A DNA stretch of 64,000 bases from Rasiella rasia (GTDB lineage: Bacteria; Bacteroidota; Bacteroidia; Flavobacteriales; Flavobacteriaceae): NCBI RefSeq assembly GCF_011044175.1, contig NZ_CP049057.1:387501-451500 (forward strand). Reading direction: 5' to 3'. Under the pieces are notes generated by a model. The model was not told where the DNA came from, ran no database searches, and saw only the letters and a program-made list of their open reading frames with translations. Below, in pieces: positions 54,130 through 63,425 of this stretch. Both the position numbers and the translations under genes were made by a program. The first letter of the stretch is position 1. Every line of letters starts with the position of its first letter.

Positions 54130-57036
54130 ATGAATAAAGAGTTACAACAATTATCTAATGAGTTAGAAGGAGAGTTGCATCATGATATGTTGCACAAAAG
54201 CTTGTATGCTACAGATGCTTCAGTTTACAGAATGTTACCGTTGGCCGTTGCATTTCCGAAGACTACAAAAGATATACAGCATCTTATATTATTTGCTGCT
54301 AAGCACAAAACTTCAATTATACCGCGTACTGCTGGAACTTCGCTCGCAGGACAGTGTGTAGGTGAGGGAATAGTTGTGGATGTCTCTAAGCATTTTACTA
54401 AGATTATTTCGGTAGATGAAACCGCTAAGACGGTGACGGTTCAGCCGGGGGTAATTCGCGACGAATTAAATGCGTATTTGGCACCTTTCAATCTCTTTTT
54501 TGGTCCTAACACCTCTACGAGTAACCGGTGCATGATTGGTGGTATGGTTGGTAATAATAGCAGTGGTACAACTTCAATTCAGTACGGAGTTACGAGTGAC
54601 AAGGTAATTCAGCTAAAAACAATACTTTCTAATGGTGATGAAGTTACGTTTTCTAGTAGTTCGAAAGAAGATTTTAATCTGAAAAAGAACTTGCCTTCAC
54701 TTGAGGGAAGCATTTATAACATGCTTTTTTCTGAACTTTCTTCGGAAAGCGTCAAGCGTGTAATTCGCGAAGAGTTTCCGAAGCAGGAGATACATCGCAG
54801 GAATACAGGTTATGCTGTTGACGCTTTGCTAGATACTTCTATCTTCTCAGCCTCTGAAGCCGACTTTAATATGTGTAAGTTACTTTGTGGTAGTGAAGGA
54901 ACTCTTGCTTTTACAACAGAAATCACTTTACAGCTAGACACGCTTCCACCTCAAAAACAAGCCATAATAGCTACTCATTATAACTCGTTGGAAGCTTGTC
55001 TTAACGATGTGAATAAAGTCATGCAGCATACGTTGTATACCTGTGAAATGATAGACGATGTCATTTTAAATTGTACAAAAGACAATAAAACCTACGAGCC
55101 CTATCGCTTTTTCGTGCAAGAAGATCCGAAGGCACTCCTGTTGCTTGAAGTAAGAGATCAGACAACAGAAGCTCTTAATAACCAGATAGAAACCTTACTG
55201 CAAACGATACAACAATCTGGCTTAAGTTATGCAGCTCCTATTTTAAGAGACCATGAAATTACGATGGCAATGGAACTTAGGAAGGCGGGACTTGGACTTT
55301 TGGGCAACATGGTAGGTGATGAGAAGGCTGTGGCATGTATTGAAGATACTGCGGTGGCGTTGGAAGATCTTCCTGAATTTATCAAAGAGTTCTCTCAGAT
55401 CATGGATCGGTTTAATCAAGATGCTGTCTACTATGCACACGCTGGTGCAGGAGAGTTGCACTTACGACCTATATTAAACTTGAAAGATCCTGAAGGAGTC
55501 CGCTTGTTTAGGGCGATAACTACAGAGGTGGCACAATTAACGAAGAAATATAGAGGTTCTTTCTCTGGAGAACATGGAGACGGTATAGTACGTGCCGAGT
55601 TTTTAGAGATGCAAATTGGCACACAAAACTTTAAACTCTTGCAGCGCATAAAAAAGTGTTTTGATCCAGAGAATATCTTTAATCCGGGCAAAATTACAGA
55701 TGCCCTGCCTATGGATAAGCATCTACGTACCGACTATACGCCTACAGAGGTTACCACCGCGCTAAATTTTGATGATTCTCAAGGAATACTCAGACTAGCT
55801 GAAAAATGTAACGGAAGTGGTGACTGTAGAAAGTCTGAACACGCTACTGGAGGTATGTGCCCAAGCTATCAGGCTACTAAAAATGAAAAAGATACTACTC
55901 GAGCCAGAGCAAATATGCTACGAGAGGCGCTTTCACAAAGCGATCATACCAATAAATTTAATTCTGAAGAACTTAAAAAAGTATTCGACCTATGTATTGG
56001 TTGTAAAGCATGTGCTAGCGAATGTCCTAGTAATGTGGATATGGCCACTGCCAAGCTCGAATTTTTGTACCAGTATCAAAAAGCAAACGGAATTTCAAGA
56101 GCTACGAGATTGTTTGGAAAAAGTAGTCTCTATAATAAAAAGGCAGCACGGTTTCCACTTCTTGCCAATTGGGCTTTTACAAATTCAATAACGTCTTCAT
56201 GGATAAAAACATGGAGTGGTGTGTCTAAACACCGCACACTACCAACAATTAATATGAAAGGGGTGAACAAGGTGCGTTCTGTACTTAAAAATCGTGACCA
56301 AAATATGCAGGTCCATGCCTACATCTTTGTGGATGAATTTTCTAAGTACTTAGATTCTAATTTGGTGTACGATGCTTTTTTACTACTAAATAGTCTTGGA
56401 TATAAAGTTAAACTAATACTCGAGTTAGATAGCGCTAGAGCCTTGCTTTCTAAAGGATTGCTAAATGAAGCTAAGATTGAGATTGATAAAAATGTTTCGG
56501 CTTTAAACAATTGTATTACTTCTGAAACTCCCTTGCTTGGTATAGAGCCCTCTGCAATATTAGGGTTTAGAGATGAATACCTCAGATTAGCGAGCGACGT
56601 GGCTTCTGCAAAGAAAATTTCAGAAAACACCATGCTTATTGAAGAGTTTATTGCGCTAGAAGCGTCTAAGGGATCGATTACGGCCGAAAGTTTTAATGAG
56701 GAAGCTAGAGATATTAAAATACATGTACACTGTCACCAAAAAGCATTGAGCAACCAAAAAGTAACGTTCGATATTTTAAACCTTCCTAGAAATTACAAAC
56801 CAACAATCATACCCTCTGGTTGCTGTGGCATGGCTGGAAGTTTCGGTTATGAGAAAGAACACTACGATGTAAGTATGAAAATTGGAGAATTAAAGTTGTT
56901 TCCTGCCGTGCGAAAAGCTTCAGAAGCTACTATTATAGCTGCCAATGGTACTAGTTGTAGACATCAAATTAAAGATGGTACGGCAAGAGAAGCACAACAT
57001 CCGATTAGTATTTTGGCTAATGCGCTAGTAGATTAA
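54130..57036 (+). CDS. FAD-binding and Fe-S oxidoreductase (GlcD/YdiJ-like)
   Basis: A 968-residue flavoprotein. The FAD_binding_4 domain (about 20-260) has PRTAGTSLAGQ and NNSSGTTSIQYG; the FAD-oxidase C-terminal domain (about 270-530) ends with FDPENIFNPGK. Two 4Fe-4S motifs follow (about 559 onward, CNGSGDCRK and CPSYQ; about 622, CIGCKACASECP) and then a CCG module (HCHQKAL, SGCCGMAGSFG). Family members oxidise D-lactate, D-2-hydroxyglutarate or similar 2-hydroxy acids. Met at 54130 starts the conserved sequence; 54100 is a less likely start. Confidence 0.85.
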   Translation: MNKELQQLSNELEGELHHDMLHKSLYATDASVYRMLPLAVAFPKTTKDIQHLILFAAKHKTSIIPRTAGTSLAGQCVGEGIVVDVSKHFTKIISVDETAKTVTVQPGVIRDELNAYLAPFNLFFGPNTSTSNRCMIGGMVGNNSSGTTSIQYGVTSDKVIQLKTILSNGDEVTFSSSSKEDFNLKKNLPSLEGSIYNMLFSELSSESVKRVIREEFPKQEIHRRNTGYAVDALLDTSIFSASEADFNMCKLLCGSEGTLAFTTEITLQLDTLPPQKQAIIATHYNSLEACLNDVNKVMQHTLYTCEMIDDVILNCTKDNKTYEPYRFFVQEDPKALLLLEVRDQTTEALNNQIETLLQTIQQSGLSYAAPILRDHEITMAMELRKAGLGLLGNMVGDEKAVACIEDTAVALEDLPEFIKEFSQIMDRFNQDAVYYAHAGAGELHLRPILNLKDPEGVRLFRAITTEVAQLTKKYRGSFSGEHGDGIVRAEFLEMQIGTQNFKLLQRIKKCFDPENIFNPGKITDALPMDKHLRTDYTPTEVTTALNFDDSQGILRLAEKCNGSGDCRKSEHATGGMCPSYQATKNEKDTTRARANMLREALSQSDHTNKFNSEELKKVFDLCIGCKACASECPSNVDMATAKLEFLYQYQKANGISRATRLFGKSSLYNKKAARFPLLANWAFTNSITSSWIKTWSGVSKHRTLPTINMKGVNKVRSVLKNRDQNMQVHAYIFVDEFSKYLDSNLVYDAFLLLNSLGYKVKLILELDSARALLSKGLLNEAKIEIDKNVSALNNCITSETPLLGIEPSAILGFRDEYLRLASDVASAKKISENTMLIEEFIALEASKGSITAESFNEEARDIKIHVHCHQKALSNQKVTFDILNLPRNYKPTIIPSGCCGMAGSFGYEKEHYDVSMKIGELKLFPAVRKASEATIIAANGTSCRHQIKDGTAREAQHPISILANALVD

Positions 57037-57045
57037 TTAAAAACA

Positions 57046-57894
57046 TTACAATAGCGAAAAACCAGCAAGTACTTCGGCTGTAGCCCTATCTGCATCTATT
57101 GTTTCTGCTTTTTCCCTTTCCTGTTTTGTATACCTATTTGGATTGTATTGGTATAAAGCCCATGCTTCGTTATTGTATTCTAGGGCTGTTAGGTTTTCAA
57201 TCCAATCTCCACTGTTTAAATAGACGCATGCACCTTTTGCGGTAACTACCTTTTTCATAGCAGGCTGATGAATATGGCCGCAAACAACATAGTCGTAACC
57301 ATTTTCTATTGCTAGGTCTGTGGCGGTTGTTTCAAAATCTGAAATAAATTTAATAGCCCCTTTTACAGAGTCTTTTATCTTTTTAGAAAGGGAATATTTT
57401 TCTTTTCCGAAGAATTTCAGAATGCGATTAATAAACCTATTAAAAAGGATTAGGAGGTCATATCCCCAGCCTCCAAGCTTTGCAATCCATTTAGTGTGCT
57501 GAATAGACGCATCGAATACATCGCCGTGAAAAAACCATGCTTTCTTACCATCGAGGTTAAGTACTAACTTGTCTAGAATTCGAATATTGCCCATTCTAGT
57601 TTCGCTAAAACGTCGTAACCGCTCATCGTGATTCCCTGTTATGTAGTAGACTTGCGTACCTTTAGTTGCAAGTGCAATAATTTTTTTTATAATCTGAAGA
57701 TGTGCTTTTGGAAAATAACGCTTTCTAAATTGCCATATGTCTATAATATCACCATTTAGAATAAGCTTTTTTGGCTTTACAGAGTTTAAATAATGTAAGA
57801 TTTCCTTGGCGTGGCAGCCATATGTACCCAAATGTAGGTCTGAGAGTACAACAATGTCAAGCTTTCTTTTCAAGAGTAATAATATCTCGTACAA
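57046..57894 (-). CDS. UDP-2,3-diacylglucosamine diphosphatase-like phosphoesterase (LpxH-type)
   Basis: A 282-residue calcineurin-like phosphoesterase. The metal motifs are in order: LSDLHLGTYG (17-26), GDIIDIW (about 48-54), TGNHDE (about 92-97), FHGDVFD (about 124) and CGHIHQP (about 213). The family is the Bacteroidota UDP-2,3-diacylglucosamine hydrolase, which makes lipid X in lipid A synthesis, and would complete the LpxA/C/D steps of this window. It stands alone. Confidence 0.83.
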   Translation of the reverse strand: MYEILLLLKRKLDIVVLSDLHLGTYGCHAKEILHYLNSVKPKKLILNGDIIDIWQFRKRYFPKAHLQIIKKIIALATKGTQVYYITGNHDERLRRFSETRMGNIRILDKLVLNLDGKKAWFFHGDVFDASIQHTKWIAKLGGWGYDLLILFNRFINRILKFFGKEKYSLSKKIKDSVKGAIKFISDFETTATDLAIENGYDYVVCGHIHQPAMKKVVTAKGACVYLNSGDWIENLTALEYNNEAWALYQYNPNRYTKQEREKAETIDADRATAEVLAGFSLL

Positions 57895-58020
57895 AGATGA
57901 CTTCTTTGCTCAAAGGATGTATTAAGTGAATGTTATTAATAGTTCAAAAAAATCTTATCCAAATTGAAAGAAATCTCCATTGGTACACTTTCAATGCTTT
58001 TTCTATTGAAAGGAAACATT

Positions 58021-58028
58021 TACATTTG
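58021..58028 (+). promoter_or_regulatory. -7 promoter box for aroC
   Basis: TACATTTG is an exact TAnnTTTG match with TTTT at 57998-58001, 19 bases before it, as a -33 element. The leader to ATG 58043 would be about 10 bases. Confidence 0.52.
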
Positions 58029-58042
58029 TTGAAAACCGAATT

Positions 58043-59107
58043 ATGGCAGGAAATACCTTCGGCTCAATTTTTAAAGTTACAACGTTTGGAGAATCTCACG
58101 GTCCAGCCATTGGAGGGATAATAGATGGTTGTCCATCTGGATTATTACTCGATATAGAAGCCATAAATACTGAAATGCAACGCCGTAAACCGGGACAGTC
58201 TGCTATAGTAACACAACGAAAAGAGGAAGACTCTGTGCAATTCTTATCGGGTGTTTTTGAAGGTAAAACAACTGGCACACCTATTGGCTTTGTCATACAA
58301 AATACCAACCATAAATCGAAAGATTACGCACATATTAAAGACACATACCGGCCTTCACACGCAGATTTCACTTTTGACAAAAAATATGGTCATCGTGATT
58401 ATCGTGGTGGCGGACGATCATCGGCGCGAGAAACCGCTTGTAGGGTAGTGGCAGGGGCTATAGCGAAACAATTGCTTAAGGATATAAAAATCACAGCTTA
58501 TGTATCTGCTGTTGGTGAGTTATCTCTCAATAAATCGTATAAAGCACTTGATTTTTCTGAAATTGAGAAAAACCCTGTGAGAACTGCAGATGCTGATATG
58601 GCTAAACAAATGGAGCAGTATATTAAAGATGTTAAAAAGCAAGGAGATACTGTTGGAGGAATCATAAGCTGTGTGATAGAAAATGTGCCTGTTGGATTAG
58701 GAGAACCTGTGTTTGATAAGCTCCATGCACAACTTGGTAAAGCGATGCTTTCTATTAATGCCGTGAAGGGTTTTGAATATGGTAGTGGATTTTCAGGAAC
58801 AGTAATGAAAGGAAGCGAGCATAACGATTTGTTTAATGAAGATGGAAGTACAAAAACAAATTATAGTGGTGGTATTCAGGGCGGTATTAGCAACGGAGAA
58901 CCTATTTATTTTAACGTAGCATTTAAACCGGTTGCTACCATACTACAAAAACAACCAACAATAAATAGTGATGGTGAAAAGGTTGAAATGATGGGTAAAG
59001 GAAGACATGACCCATGTGTTGTGCCAAGAGCAGTGCCCATTGTAGAAGCTATGGCGGCATTGGTTTTAACCGATTTTTGGTTGCTGAATAAATTGTCTAC
59101 ATTGTAA
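58043..59107 (+). CDS. aroC: Chorismate synthase
   Basis: A 354-residue FMN-dependent enzyme that makes chorismate from EPSP, the last shikimate step. It starts with [18 protein letters not shown] and has the [13 protein letters not shown] motif and the C-terminal [18 protein letters not shown]. The start is ATG 58043, with a promoter box just upstream. Length and motifs are normal. Confidence 0.95.
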   Translation: MAGNTFGSIFKVTTFGESHGPAIGGIIDGCPSGLLLDIEAINTEMQRRKPGQSAIVTQRKEEDSVQFLSGVFEGKTTGTPIGFVIQNTNHKSKDYAHIKDTYRPSHADFTFDKKYGHRDYRGGGRSSARETACRVVAGAIAKQLLKDIKITAYVSAVGELSLNKSYKALDFSEIEKNPVRTADADMAKQMEQYIKDVKKQGDTVGGIISCVIENVPVGLGEPVFDKLHAQLGKAMLSINAVKGFEYGSGFSGTVMKGSEHNDLFNEDGSTKTNYSGGIQGGISNGEPIYFNVAFKPVATILQKQPTINSDGEKVEMMGKGRHDPCVVPRAVPIVEAMAALVLTDFWLLNKLSTL

Positions 59108-59150
59108 CACATATCTAGAAAAATTAATAAGCTACAGACGAATACTTTAT

Positions 59151-60458
59151 ATGAAAAAACTAGCATTACACTGGCAAATTTTATTAGGAATGGTACTCGG
59201 AGTGTTGTTTGCACTTCTTATGACTAACTTCTCATGGGGAAGTGACTTTATTGCCGACTACATAAAACCATTTGGTACAATATTTATTAGAGCTTTAAAA
59301 CTTATTGCCATTCCATTAATTCTAGCGGCACTTATTAAAGGGATTTCAGACCTAAAAGATATCTCAAGCTTATCTAAAATGGGGGTTAGAACAATTATGA
59401 CCTACATTGTGACCACAGTGATTGCCGTAAGTATTGGGCTAGGTGTAGTAAGTACAATTAAGCCAGGAGGTTCTATTAATGAAGATACTAGAAATGAATT
59501 GGTAGAAGCCTACGGTGGCGATGCAGAAAGCAAACGATTAGATGCGCAGAAGCAAAAGGAAGCTGGGCCATTACAAGCCCTAATAGACCTAGTTCCTGAA
59601 AATATTTTTAGCGCTGCCTCTAGCAACCGAAATATGTTACAAGTAATTTTCTTTGCCGTTTTCTTCGGAATAGGCCTTATTTTAATTCCAGAAGATAAAA
59701 GTAAAACGGTAAAAGATTTTTTTGACGGGGTTAATGAGGTCATATTGAAAATGGTTGATTTAATTATGTTGGCCGCCCCATACGGAGTTTTTGCGCTATT
59801 GGCCGCTTTGGTAGTAGAAGCTCCTAGCCCAGACCTATTTGCGGCTCTAGGTATGTATGCGCTCGCCGTAGTGGTAGGGTTATTACTTATGGTAGTGGTT
59901 TATGTGATTTTTGTAAAGGTATTTGCAAAAAAGTCACCTGGATTTTTCCTAAAGGGTATTGCACCTGCTCAATTATTAGCCTTTTCTACTAGTTCTAGTG
60001 CGGCTACCTTGCCTGTAACAATGGAGCGCGTAACAGAACACCTTGGAGTTGATGAAAAAGTATCAAGTTTTGTACTTCCTATTGGGGCTACTATTAATAT
60101 GGATGGAACTAGTTTGTACCAAGCTGTAGCGGCAGTTTTTATTGCCCAAGCATTTGGTATGGATCTAAGTTTAGGAACACAATTAGGTATTATTGCAACT
60201 GCTACACTAGCATCTATTGGTTCGGCTGCTGTGCCTGGTGCTGGTATGGTAATGCTGGTAGGTGTATTGGGCTATGCGGGTATACCCGAGGCCGGATTGG
60301 CACTTATTTTTGCTGTAGATAGACCATTAGATATGTGCCGTACGGTGATAAACGTTACTGGAGATGCTACGGTATCGATGATGGTGGCTAAATCACAAGG
60401 AAAACTTGGAGATCCTAAAGTTAAAGATTGGGATGACAACTACGGAAAAGAGCATTAA
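59151..60458 (+). CDS. Dicarboxylate/amino acid:cation symporter (SDF family)
   Basis: A 435-residue inner-membrane symporter of the GltP/DctA family taking up glutamate, aspartate or C4-dicarboxylates with sodium or protons. The signature serine-rich hairpin STSSSAATLPVT is at about 280-291, and GATINMDGTSLYQ carries the cation-site NMDGT. Helices fill the rest. The substrate cannot be settled from sequence. Followed by a perfect 18-base palindrome without T run (60480-60497). Confidence 0.9.
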   Translation: MKKLALHWQILLGMVLGVLFALLMTNFSWGSDFIADYIKPFGTIFIRALKLIAIPLILAALIKGISDLKDISSLSKMGVRTIMTYIVTTVIAVSIGLGVVSTIKPGGSINEDTRNELVEAYGGDAESKRLDAQKQKEAGPLQALIDLVPENIFSAASSNRNMLQVIFFAVFFGIGLILIPEDKSKTVKDFFDGVNEVILKMVDLIMLAAPYGVFALLAALVVEAPSPDLFAALGMYALAVVVGLLLMVVVYVIFVKVFAKKSPGFFLKGIAPAQLLAFSTSSSAATLPVTMERVTEHLGVDEKVSSFVLPIGATINMDGTSLYQAVAAVFIAQAFGMDLSLGTQLGIIATATLASIGSAAVPGAGMVMLVGVLGYAGIPEAGLALIFAVDRPLDMCRTVINVTGDATVSMMVAKSQGKLGDPKVKDWDDNYGKEH

Positions 60459-60479
60459 AATTTATAGTGTTAGAAATCC

Positions 60480-60497
60480 TTCAATTCATGAATTGAA
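60480..60497. repeat. Perfect 18-bp palindrome after the symporter gene
   Basis: TTCAATTCATGAATTGAA is its own reverse complement and is flanked by CC and AGG. No T run follows, so it is not a standard terminator; it could be a two-fold operator or a transcript-end hairpin. Confidence 0.6.
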
Positions 60498-60599
60498 AGG
60501 TATACTTGCCTAAATTTCACGTTGTTTTTACTGAAATTTGCGTGTGATTTGTACCTTGCCAAGGCATTAGTATATTTTTTGATTGCACTGTGAGACTCC

Positions 60600-60621
60600 C
60601 CATGTCAATTTTTTAACATGG
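60600..60621 (+). promoter_or_regulatory. Hairpin enclosing a start codon
   Basis: CCATGT (60600-60605) pairs with ACATGG (60616-60621), so the ATG at 60618 lies in the 3' arm of a stem. A four-codon ORF (ATG 60602, stop 60614-60616) ends just before it. Together they could restrict translation. Confidence 0.35.
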
Positions 60622-61427
60622 TATACAAAGTCTTTGGTTTTCTACTCGTTTTAATCTTTTTTCACAACAGCTCATTGCTAGCACAAGTAGGTATTGGAAC
60701 TACAAACCCCTCAACCGCAACTGCACTCGATATAAGCAGTACTACAGATGGTATAAACTACAAAGGCTTATTGCCCCCAAGGGTGCCTAATAGTTCTGCT
60801 AGAGCAACAATTACCCCAAACTCAAGCACAGATGTTGGTATGGTACTGTTTTTAGAATCAAATGGATGTTATCAAATTTGGAACGGACTTACTTGGGAGA
60901 ATATTCACTGCATTAATACTATTGCATTTACGGGTGTCGCCCAAAACTTCGATTTAGCAACTACGTGGGGGTATACGTCTGATGTAGCATATTTTGATAA
61001 TGGTGTAGATGGTTTTTATGGTATAACTGATGCTTCCAACAGTATATTCAGTAACCTTTCTACGCTTACCAATAATTTTCTCGGCATTCGAGATTTAGAC
61101 GACGAAGGTAACGGAACCACTGGTTTGGCAACTATTACGTTTGCCACCATAGATATTTCCGCAGCAATTGCCGGTACCACCGTAGCTTTTGAATATGCTA
61201 CCTACCGCATGGACAATGGAGATGATGCCTTTTATACCATTATTATCGACGGAATACCACAGGCCACACAGCAATTTATAAATGGGAATGCGAATAGTAC
61301 GAATTCAGGTACTATTTCGTTGCCAATTCCTCCGGGCAGTGTTTCTGTGTCATTACAACTTCAGTTTGAACAAAATGGGGAAGATGACGTTTTTGGGTTT
61401 GATAATTTTAGAATTATACCCAACTAA
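60618..61427 (+). CDS. Secreted protein, unknown function
   Basis: A 269-residue exported protein with a signal peptide (about 1-22, ending LLAQ). The N-terminal third has VGIGTTNPSTATALDISS and GLLPPRVPN, the repeated motif found at the start of many Bacteroidota tail-fibre-like or adhesin proteins. The remainder is beta-rich, Asn/Asp/Gly rich, with a possible lectin-like jelly roll (about 105-269, ending FGFDNFRIIPN). No T9SS sorting domain is seen, so export beyond the periplasm is unclear. Confidence 0.68.
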   Translation: MVYKVFGFLLVLIFFHNSSLLAQVGIGTTNPSTATALDISSTTDGINYKGLLPPRVPNSSARATITPNSSTDVGMVLFLESNGCYQIWNGLTWENIHCINTIAFTGVAQNFDLATTWGYTSDVAYFDNGVDGFYGITDASNSIFSNLSTLTNNFLGIRDLDDEGNGTTGLATITFATIDISAAIAGTTVAFEYATYRMDNGDDAFYTIIIDGIPQATQQFINGNANSTNSGTISLPIPPGSVSVSLQLQFEQNGEDDVFGFDNFRIIPN

Positions 61428-61544
61428 ATTTTCAAATAAGACAGCTACAAATCATTATTCTCATAAGATTGCATAAAAACATTGTGGTTCTGCTTTGTTT
61501 TAGTAATTTAGTTTCACTACTAATCTTCGAAAACCAACGAATAA

Positions 61545-62573
61545 ATGAATGTTTGTTTTATAATGTATCCATGGGAAGAAATGGATCCCGAAAATGATTC
61601 AACCTTAGCAATGATTCAAGAATGTGCCAAAAGGGGGCATGGTCTAGCTATTACAACTCCTGCAAATCTTACTATTCGCGATAGTGTTGCACATGCTTTT
61701 TGCCGATGCTTAAGACGTATGGAAAAAGTATCGAATAAGCTTAGTTCATTTCATAGCAGAGCAGAATTCTACGATGAAATGCTTCCTCTAGCGGGATTCG
61801 ATGTAATTATATTGCGTAGCAATCCGCCGCTGGATATGATTATGCTCAATTTCTTAGACAGTGTAAAAGACGATGTATTTATTATGAATGACCTTGATGG
61901 AATTCGTCGTGCAAATAATAAGTTGTATACTGCAGTCTTTGAGGATGATAAGAATGAATTTATCCCAAGAACTCACGTAACTAAAAATAAAGAATACCTT
62001 AAAAAAACCATCAAAGAGGGCCCCGATCGCATGATTCTAAAACCACTTAATGGCTATGGTGGTTCTGGAGTTATATTGATTGAAAAAAGAGCCATGAAGA
62101 GTATAAATTCGTTACTCGATTTTTATATAGATAACAAAGACGGTACCTCAAACTATGTAATTCTTCAAGACTACATTGAAGGTGCAGATAAAGGAGACGT
62201 ACGTATTCTACTATTAAACGGGCAACCTATAGGTGCTATGGCAAGGGTCCCAGGAGAAGAAGACCATAGAAGTAATGTCTCTGCTGGAGGTTCTGTTCAA
62301 AAACACTCGCTGAGTAAGCAAGAAAAGGAATTGTGTAGACGTATTGGGCCTAAATTAGTGAAAGACGGACTGTATTTCTGCGGAATAGATGTTATTGGTG
62401 GGATGTTGGTGGAAGTAAATGTAATGTCACCTGGGGGTATTACATATATTAATAAAGTATACAAAACACGTGTTCAAGAAAAAATAATCGATTTTATCGA
62501 AGATAAGGTTCAGGAACGTGTTAATGCCTTTGAGCGCAGAACAAAGCTTAGAAAACACGTTAGTGATGCATAA
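61545..62573 (+). CDS. ATP-grasp ligase resembling glutathione synthetase
   Basis: A 342-residue ATP-grasp enzyme. The ATP-binding segment MILKPLNGYGGSGVILIE (about 164-181), QDYIEGADKGDVRILLLNGQPIGAMARVP (about 207-235) and the metal site NVMSPGGIT (about 292-300) are clear. By similarity it is labelled glutathione synthetase. A gamma-glutamylcysteine ligase is not in the window and the organism carries bshA, so true glutathione synthesis is doubtful. It leads a three-gene cassette with the next two genes, 19 and 2 bases apart. Confidence 0.8.
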   Translation: MNVCFIMYPWEEMDPENDSTLAMIQECAKRGHGLAITTPANLTIRDSVAHAFCRCLRRMEKVSNKLSSFHSRAEFYDEMLPLAGFDVIILRSNPPLDMIMLNFLDSVKDDVFIMNDLDGIRRANNKLYTAVFEDDKNEFIPRTHVTKNKEYLKKTIKEGPDRMILKPLNGYGGSGVILIEKRAMKSINSLLDFYIDNKDGTSNYVILQDYIEGADKGDVRILLLNGQPIGAMARVPGEEDHRSNVSAGGSVQKHSLSKQEKELCRRIGPKLVKDGLYFCGIDVIGGMLVEVNVMSPGGITYINKVYKTRVQEKIIDFIEDKVQERVNAFERRTKLRKHVSDA

Positions 62574-62592
62574 TGCGTAAAATACATTCCAA

Positions 62593-63423
62593 ATGCAACG
62601 GTTAGCTATTTCAGAAATAATAGAAAAAATAAACAACGAAGAAACATTTGAGGCAGTTGCTTCAGATTATTCGTTTACACTGAAAATTGACGAATATGTA
62701 CACTACGTCTGTGGTGCAGTTCACGACGGTCATCAATTTAGAAAAGAATTGTGGAGTAATTGTCTTCATTCTGAATACGATAGATGGTTTGAAGAAGATC
62801 CATGCACGAAAGAATTTGTGCATACACACCCCATTGTAATAGCCGGATGTGACAGCAGGTTTGAATACGATCTAAACCGAGATCCTGAAAATGCAATTTA
62901 TGAAGATGCCTGGGGAAAACAACTGTGGAAAGCACCTTTAGATATCGCAAACCGAAAAAAGAGTTTAGACAAGCATCAGGCTTTTTATAGTGTTGTATAT
63001 GCGTTAATGCAGAAATTAGAAGAGAAATTTGGAGTTGTTGTGGTGTACGACATGCACAGTTACAATTGGAGGCGCTGGAATAGGGAAGTGCCTGTAATTA
63101 ACTTAGGAACGGCAAATGTTGACAATGAGCGATTTGAACCTTTAATTGAGGCCTGGCGACAATCGCTTTCAGAACTAGAACTACCACATGATATTGAGTC
63201 AACTTCAAAAATCAACGACACCTTTCAAGGAAATGGATATTTTTTAAAATTTATCACCCAAAACTTCAAAAATACCTTAGTTTTGGCAACCGAATTTAAG
63301 AAAGTGTACTGTGATGAATTGAGGGAAATAATTTTCCCCGAGGTAGTAGCAGCAATTGAACAACAATTGCAGAACCGCCTTGTTTCTCACGCCAACATGT
63401 TTTACCACACCTACAAAAGTTAA
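62593..63423 (+). CDS. N-formylglutamate amidohydrolase-family protein
   Basis: A 276-residue protein of the N-formylglutamate deformylase/amidohydrolase family. Motifs that look metal binding or catalytic are CDSRFEYDLNR (about 94-104), KHQAFYSVVYAL, and VVVVYDMHSYN (about 148-158) with TEFKKVYCDE near the end. No hut (histidine degradation) gene is nearby, so the actual substrate may be another amide made by the ATP-grasp ligase upstream. It begins 19 bases after that gene. Confidence 0.75.
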   Translation: MQRLAISEIIEKINNEETFEAVASDYSFTLKIDEYVHYVCGAVHDGHQFRKELWSNCLHSEYDRWFEEDPCTKEFVHTHPIVIAGCDSRFEYDLNRDPENAIYEDAWGKQLWKAPLDIANRKKSLDKHQAFYSVVYALMQKLEEKFGVVVVYDMHSYNWRRWNREVPVINLGTANVDNERFEPLIEAWRQSLSELELPHDIESTSKINDTFQGNGYFLKFITQNFKNTLVLATEFKKVYCDELREIIFPEVVAAIEQQLQNRLVSHANMFYHTYKS

Positions 63424-63425
63424 GT

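Noticed and set aside
61545-62573. Naming the ATP-grasp gene gshB
   Set aside because: The fold fits, but bshA and the lack of gshA nearby make glutathione synthesis uncertain.
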